Assembly: GCA_002691245.1 (NCBI GenBank) | Contig: NZHH01000030.1 | Location: 1-18,641 of the forward strand | Source: Methylaequor sp002691245 | Lineage (GTDB): Bacteria; Pseudomonadota; Alphaproteobacteria; Methylaequorales; Methylaequoraceae | DNA length: 18,641 bases | Reading direction: 5' to 3' | Part shown: positions 15,021-18,641 of the stretch, in pieces | Layout: each line of letters begins with the position of its first letter | How positions within the stretch are numbered: the stretch's first letter is position 1 | Position numbers and translations under genes: made by a program | The notes under the pieces: generated by a model | Databases searched by the model: none | The model's input: only the letters and a program-made list of their open reading frames with translations | What the model was told of the DNA's origin: nothing

Positions 15021-16258
15021 CCTTTTCACAAAGATATTTTAATTTTGGAGATAAAGAAAAAAAGCTCAAAGAATTAAAATATTGTGCATCAAAAAAAAAA
15101 TTATTAAAAAAAATTACCAATGTTTCATTTGGATTTATTGAAGATCTTTACAAAAAAAATTTTGATATAATTTTTTCCGCATCCAAAACTTTAAAAAAGT
15201 TTGATAATATCTTATTCCTAGGTACTGGTGGATCAAGTTTAGGTGGAAAAACACTCGTATCACTGGTTGGAAATATTTTTTATAATTCAACAAAGCCAAG
15301 AATTTATTTTATTGAAAATATAGACGAAAATTCGATATTGCAACTTTTAAAGAAAATTAATCTCGCATCTACTGGAATTGTAGTAACTTCAAAGTCTGGA
15401 GAAACAATAGAAACAATTTCACAATACTTTTTTGTAGAAAACTTTTATCAAAAAAAAAAAATTTCTCTAAAAAAAAGAGTTTTTATAATAACCGAAAATA
15501 AGAATAGTATCTTAAAGGAAATTCAAGAAAACCGAGGTTATTTTTTTTTAGAACATCCTTCTCTCGTTGGTGGAAGATACTCAGTATTTTCTGTCGTAGG
15601 ACTTTTACCAGCTGCATTAGTGGGTTTTGATATAAAAGAATTTTGTAATGGTGCAAAATCCTTTTTAAAAAAAGTTCAGAATGAAAAAAATTTTGATTAT
15701 TTTTTTTTTTCGGCATTAACAATTTTTAATCTAAATAAGAAACGAATTAATATGTCTGTCATTATGCCGTATTCTGATTCATTAAATTACTTGTCATTTT
15801 GGTATCGTCAATTGTGGGCAGAAAGTATTGGAAAAAAAAGAAAAGGTATCACTCCAATTAATGCTCTAGGAACAGTTGATCAGCATAGCCAGCTACAATT
15901 ATATTTAGATGGTCCAAAAGATAAAATTTTTACAATAATTGGAAGAAAATTAAATAAAAATTTGTCATATCTGGATTGTAGTATATCCAAAAAAAAAAAA
16001 TATTCGGTTATGCATGCAAAGTCTTTAGATCAACTTTTATATGCAGAAATGAAGGCAACAATTAAATCATTGAAAAACCAAAAATTACCAGTGAGAACAA
16101 TATTAATAGACAGTATTAATGAGAAATCAATTGGAAGTTTGATGATGTTTTTTTTCATAGAAACAATTTTATGTTGTGATTTATTTAATCTAAATCCATT
16201 TAATCAGCCAGCTGTTGAAGAGGGCAAAAAACTAGCAAAAATTTACTTAAAAAAGTAA
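15017..16258 (+). CDS. pgi: Glucose-6-phosphate isomerase, short form
   Basis: Pgi interconverts glucose 6-phosphate and fructose 6-phosphate in the cytosol. Sugar-phosphate isomerase motifs are LGTGGSSLGGKT (68-79), the SKSGET phosphate-binding loop (125-130), GGRYSVFSVVG (185-195), QLWAESIGKK with the likely base Glu269, GTVDQHSQLQLYLDGP with His290, and NPFNQPAVEEGKK with a Lys at 404-405. At 413 aa it is well below the ~550 aa of E. coli Pgi, but the SIS-domain core is complete; short forms are known in several bacteria. It overlaps both neighbours (ATGA with the M16 gene, TAATG with mutL). It contains two runs of 12 A (15450-15461 and 15989-16000) inside Lys-rich segments. No other glycolytic gene is nearby. 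Confidence 0.93.
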   Translation: MTFSQRYFNFGDKEKKLKELKYCASKKKLLKKITNVSFGFIEDLYKKNFDIIFSASKTLKKFDNILFLGTGGSSLGGKTLVSLVGNIFYNSTKPRIYFIENIDENSILQLLKKINLASTGIVVTSKSGETIETISQYFFVENFYQKKKISLKKRVFIITENKNSILKEIQENRGYFFLEHPSLVGGRYSVFSVVGLLPAALVGFDIKEFCNGAKSFLKKVQNEKNFDYFFFSALTIFNLNKKRINMSVIMPYSDSLNYLSFWYRQLWAESIGKKRKGITPINALGTVDQHSQLQLYLDGPKDKIFTIIGRKLNKNLSYLDCSISKKKKYSVMHAKSLDQLLYAEMKATIKSLKNQKLPVRTILIDSINEKSIGSLMMFFFIETILCCDLFNLNPFNQPAVEEGKKLAKIYLKK

Positions 16259-18000
16259 TGAGTAAAATTAGTATTTTACCAGATGAATTAATTAATAAAA
16301 TAGCTGCAGGTGAGGTTATAGAGCGTCCGGTTTCAGCGGTAAAAGAACTTGTTGAAAACAGTATTGATGCAAAAGCAAAGAAGATAGATATATATATCAA
16401 AGGGGGAGGTAGAACTGAAATTACTGTTTCTGACGACGGTTGTGGTATAGAAAAAAATGAACTAGCCCAAGCTATAATTAGACATTCTACCTCAAAGATG
16501 AATGCTTCACTTTTAAATAAAATTAAAACACTGGGTTTTAGAGGTGAAGCATTATCCTCTATTGTTTCAGTCTCAGATTTCATTATTAGATCAAATTGTA
16601 AAGATGATTTAGAAGGTTATGAAATTAGTTTAATGTCTGGAAACTTAGTTCATTCAAAACCAGCTAGCCAAAAAAGGGGTTGCTTTGTTTCAGCAAGAAA
16701 TCTTTTTTGCTCTACACCAGTAAGATTAAAATTCTTGAAATCAGATAACTATGAATCTTTATTAATTAAACGATTAATACAAAAGTTTGCATTGATTCAT
16801 GTTGATAAAGAGTTCAATCTTTTTATACAAAAAAAGAAAATAATAAATACAAAAGTTTACAGTGAACTAAGTAGTAAAAAAGCACTGGAGAAAAGGGTTG
16901 AAGAAGTGCTTGGTAGTGAGTTTGCTGAAAATACAATTGAATTAGATGAAAAAAAAGACAATTTATCAATTACAGGATTATTAGGTTTACCTACGTATAG
17001 TTATTCTAACACAAATAATCAGTTCCTGTATGTGAATGGAAGAATAATAAATGACAAATCACTTAGCGCTATTGTAAAAGTTGCCTACAGAGACGTACTT
17101 TTCCATGATAGGTTTCCTCAAGTAATTATTAATATTAAGTGTCCATTCGACTGGGTAGATGTGAATGTTCATCCTATGAAAAATGAAGTTAGGTTTAGGG
17201 ATAAAAACTTTTTGAATTCTTTTATAATAAAATCTATAAAATCAACATTGGAGAAAATGGGCCACAGAGTTGCCAACTCTAAAACGTCAGAAATTTTATA
17301 TAAGATTGAGTCAACCAATGATTTACAAAAAAATATAATTTTTGAAAATAATGTTAAAAAAAAAGAAAACAATCTTATTGAATTAAAAAACGTTGAAAAA
17401 AAAAATGAGCATCAGATTCATTTTCCACTTGGTTATGCAAAAAGTCAGTTTCATGAAAATTATATCATTTCGCAGACTAAAGACGGAATTATAATAGTTG
17501 ATCAGCACGCAGCACATGAGAGAATTGTATATGAAAAACTTAAAGAGGATTTCTATAATAAAAGAATTAAAACCCAGATTTTATTAATTCCAATTATAAT
17601 TAATGTAGATAACTTAATGCTTTCCAATTTAAAGGAAAAATTCTTATCTCTTGAAAAATTTGGAATTAAGATTGAATTATTTGGTATGGATTCAATTATT
17701 TTACGAGAGGTACCTGCTTTGATAGCAGATAGTAATTTACAAGAATTGACAGAAAAGTTATTTGACGAGCTTACCAATGAGGATAGATTAGATTCTTTTG
17801 AAGATGAAATTAATAAAAGATGTTCGACATTAGCTTGTTACGGATCGATACGATCAGGAAGAAAACTTCAAGTTGAAGAAATGAACGACTTATTAAGAAA
17901 GATGGAGGAAACTAGGTTCTCAGGTCAATGTAATCATGGAAGACCTACTTATGTAAAATTGGATATTGCTGATATAGAAAAGCTTTTTAATAGAAAGTAG
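16258..18000 (+). CDS. mutL: DNA mismatch repair protein MutL with endonuclease motif
   Basis: MutL links mismatch recognition by MutS to strand incision. The N-terminal GHKL ATPase is complete: IAAGEVIERP, ELVENSIDA (30-38), DDGCGI, RHSTSKM, GFRGEALSSI. The C-terminal domain carries the endonuclease motif DQHAAHERIVYE (415-426), ACYGSIRSG with Cys527, and QCNHGRP with Cys558 and His560, so the metal ligands known from MutH-independent MutL proteins are all present. The usual ACH is ACY here, outside the ligand set. The length of 580 aa is normal, with a Lys/Asn-rich linker near 340-390. The start overlaps the pgi stop (TAATG), and its stop lies 2 bases from the convergent rsmD stop. An intact mutL suggests mismatch repair is retained. 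Confidence 0.97.
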   Translation: MSKISILPDELINKIAAGEVIERPVSAVKELVENSIDAKAKKIDIYIKGGGRTEITVSDDGCGIEKNELAQAIIRHSTSKMNASLLNKIKTLGFRGEALSSIVSVSDFIIRSNCKDDLEGYEISLMSGNLVHSKPASQKRGCFVSARNLFCSTPVRLKFLKSDNYESLLIKRLIQKFALIHVDKEFNLFIQKKKIINTKVYSELSSKKALEKRVEEVLGSEFAENTIELDEKKDNLSITGLLGLPTYSYSNTNNQFLYVNGRIINDKSLSAIVKVAYRDVLFHDRFPQVIINIKCPFDWVDVNVHPMKNEVRFRDKNFLNSFIIKSIKSTLEKMGHRVANSKTSEILYKIESTNDLQKNIIFENNVKKKENNLIELKNVEKKNEHQIHFPLGYAKSQFHENYIISQTKDGIIIVDQHAAHERIVYEKLKEDFYNKRIKTQILLIPIIINVDNLMLSNLKEKFLSLEKFGIKIELFGMDSIILREVPALIADSNLQELTEKLFDELTNEDRLDSFEDEINKRCSTLACYGSIRSGRKLQVEEMNDLLRKMEETRFSGQCNHGRPTYVKLDIADIEKLFNRK

Positions 18001-18002
18001 TC

Positions 18003-18563
18003 TTAATGTGCTTTAAGGAAATAAAATTTTGAATTTGAAACTATTTTTTCGGTAATTAAGTCAAATCCCTTTAAATTATATATCTCTGACTTTCTTGATA
18101 ATTCTATTACCCCAATTGAACCTTTAATCGTAAAGTTCTTCAATCTTTCAATTAATAATTCCAAGCAAAAACTATCATAAGGTGGGTCACAAAAGAAAAG
18201 ATCTGCATTAAAAAAATTACTTAATATATCATCTTTAAATATATTCAATTCTATTATTTCGGATTCCTCAGAAAGCCCAAATTTTTTACAGTTCATCTTG
18301 CAAATTCTTAAGGCATTTAGAGATTTGTCAATAAAAAAAGATTTTTTTGCACCTCTTGATAGGGCTTCTATCCCTAAAGCACCTGTTCCACAAAAAAGAT
18401 CGATGACTGTACAATCATAAAATGTCTTATTTTCCTTAATTATTAATGAACTTAAAGTATTGAAAATCATTTCTTTTGCCCTATTCGAGGTTGGTCTAAT
18501 AGATAAGCCGTCTGGTGTTAAAAGTTTACTTCCTTTGAATTTACCCGATATTATTTTCATCAT
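18003..18563 (-). CDS. rsmD: 16S rRNA (guanine(966)-N2)-methyltransferase
   Basis: RsmD methylates G966 of 16S rRNA in the assembled small subunit. The 186-residue protein has the family start MMKIISGKFKGSKLLTP, RPTSNRAKEMIFNTL (23-37), the SAM-binding loop VIDLFCGTGALGIEALSRGA (53-72) and the catalytic DPPY (126-129) typical of N-methyltransferases. Two ATGs in tandem (18563 and 18560) are equally possible starts. It is convergent with mutL, 2 bases apart, with no room for a separate terminator. Its first 23 bases overlap the 3' end of another minus-strand gene, which suggests co-transcription from outside the window. Confidence 0.95.
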   Translation of the reverse strand: MMKIISGKFKGSKLLTPDGLSIRPTSNRAKEMIFNTLSSLIIKENKTFYDCTVIDLFCGTGALGIEALSRGAKKSFFIDKSLNALRICKMNCKKFGLSEESEIIELNIFKDDILSNFFNADLFFCDPPYDSFCLELLIERLKNFTIKGSIGVIELSRKSEIYNLKGFDLITEKIVSNSKFYFLKAH

Positions 18564-18641
18564 TAAACTTTAAAGATATTAATTTTTTTTTTAATTCAAG
18601 GTTTTCAATTTCAGAAGTTTCCCCGATATTTAATTGTTTCA
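18541..18641 (-). CDS. 3' end of an unidentified gene upstream of rsmD (possibly an rRNA pseudouridine synthase)
   Basis: An open minus-strand frame enters at the window edge and ends in TAA at 18543-18541, overlapping rsmD by 23 bases. It gives about 32 residues, beginning KQLNIGETSEIENLELKK and ending NDENNIG. The Ile-Gly-Glu then Leu-Glu-Leu pattern is reminiscent of the C-terminal end of RsuA/RluB-type pseudouridine synthases, and such a gene often precedes rsmD in Alphaproteobacteria. That is an inference from context; the fragment is too short to identify. The other two minus-strand frames close quickly here. Confidence 0.45.
   Translation of the reverse strand, partial: KQLNIGETSEIENLELKKKLISLKFNDENNIG

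Noticed and set aside
15017..16258. pgi as a truncated gene because of its short length
   Set aside because: All SIS-domain phosphate and catalytic motifs from LGTGGSS to NPFNQPAVEEGKK are present, so it is a complete short-form enzyme.

Overview
The window looks like a stretch of core genome from an AT-rich (roughly 30% GC), streamlined marine-type alphaproteobacterium. The evidence is the gene order (rpsP-ffh facing dapF-mtaB-ftsY, then ribF-ileS-lspA, paired M16 peptidases, pgi, mutL, rsmD), lipoproteins including a DUF3035-like one, a MutL with the QCNHGRP motif, and coding density close to 98%. Most genes overlap or abut. A SAR11-like or other low-GC pelagic lineage is plausible, but I cannot place it to order from the sequence alone. 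The scattered N characters fall mainly in third codon positions, so the record reads as a consensus over closely related strains.

Layout. (1) 1-2181, minus strand: ffh followed by rpsP, whose 3' end lies outside the window. S16 carries a very long tail of 21-22-residue tandem repeats. (2) 2182-2299: a divergent intergenic region with a strong hairpin plus T tract just upstream of ffh. (3) 2300-5285, plus strand: dapF, mtaB, ftsY. (4) 5282-6436, minus strand: a secreted PQQ-type aldose dehydrogenase whose stop codon overlaps the ftsY stop. (5) 6491-18000, plus strand: one long run of ten genes, maoC-like hydratase, ribF, ileS, lspA, two candidate lipoproteins, an active and an inactive M16 peptidase, short-form pgi and mutL. 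The only sizeable gap is the 113 bases after lspA. (6) 18003-18641, minus strand: rsmD, preceded by the overlapping 3' end of another gene.

How the genes relate. Ffh and FtsY are the two GTPases of co-translational membrane targeting. LspA processes lipoproteins and is followed at once by two genes with lipoprotein signal peptides and by two exported M16-family proteins, so 10645-15020 is an envelope block. RibF, IleS, DapF, Pgi, MtaB, RsmD and MutL are housekeeping functions: flavin cofactors, tRNA charging, lysine and peptidoglycan precursors, sugar phosphate metabolism, tRNA and rRNA modification, and mismatch repair. No CRISPR, insertion sequence, integrase, tRNA, rRNA or phage gene was seen.

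Nothing here is a clear new defence or mobile system. The items most worth a second look are the repeat tail on ribosomal protein S16, the hairpin and T tract in the ffh leader, and the unrecognised Gln/Pro-rich lipoprotein after lspA.
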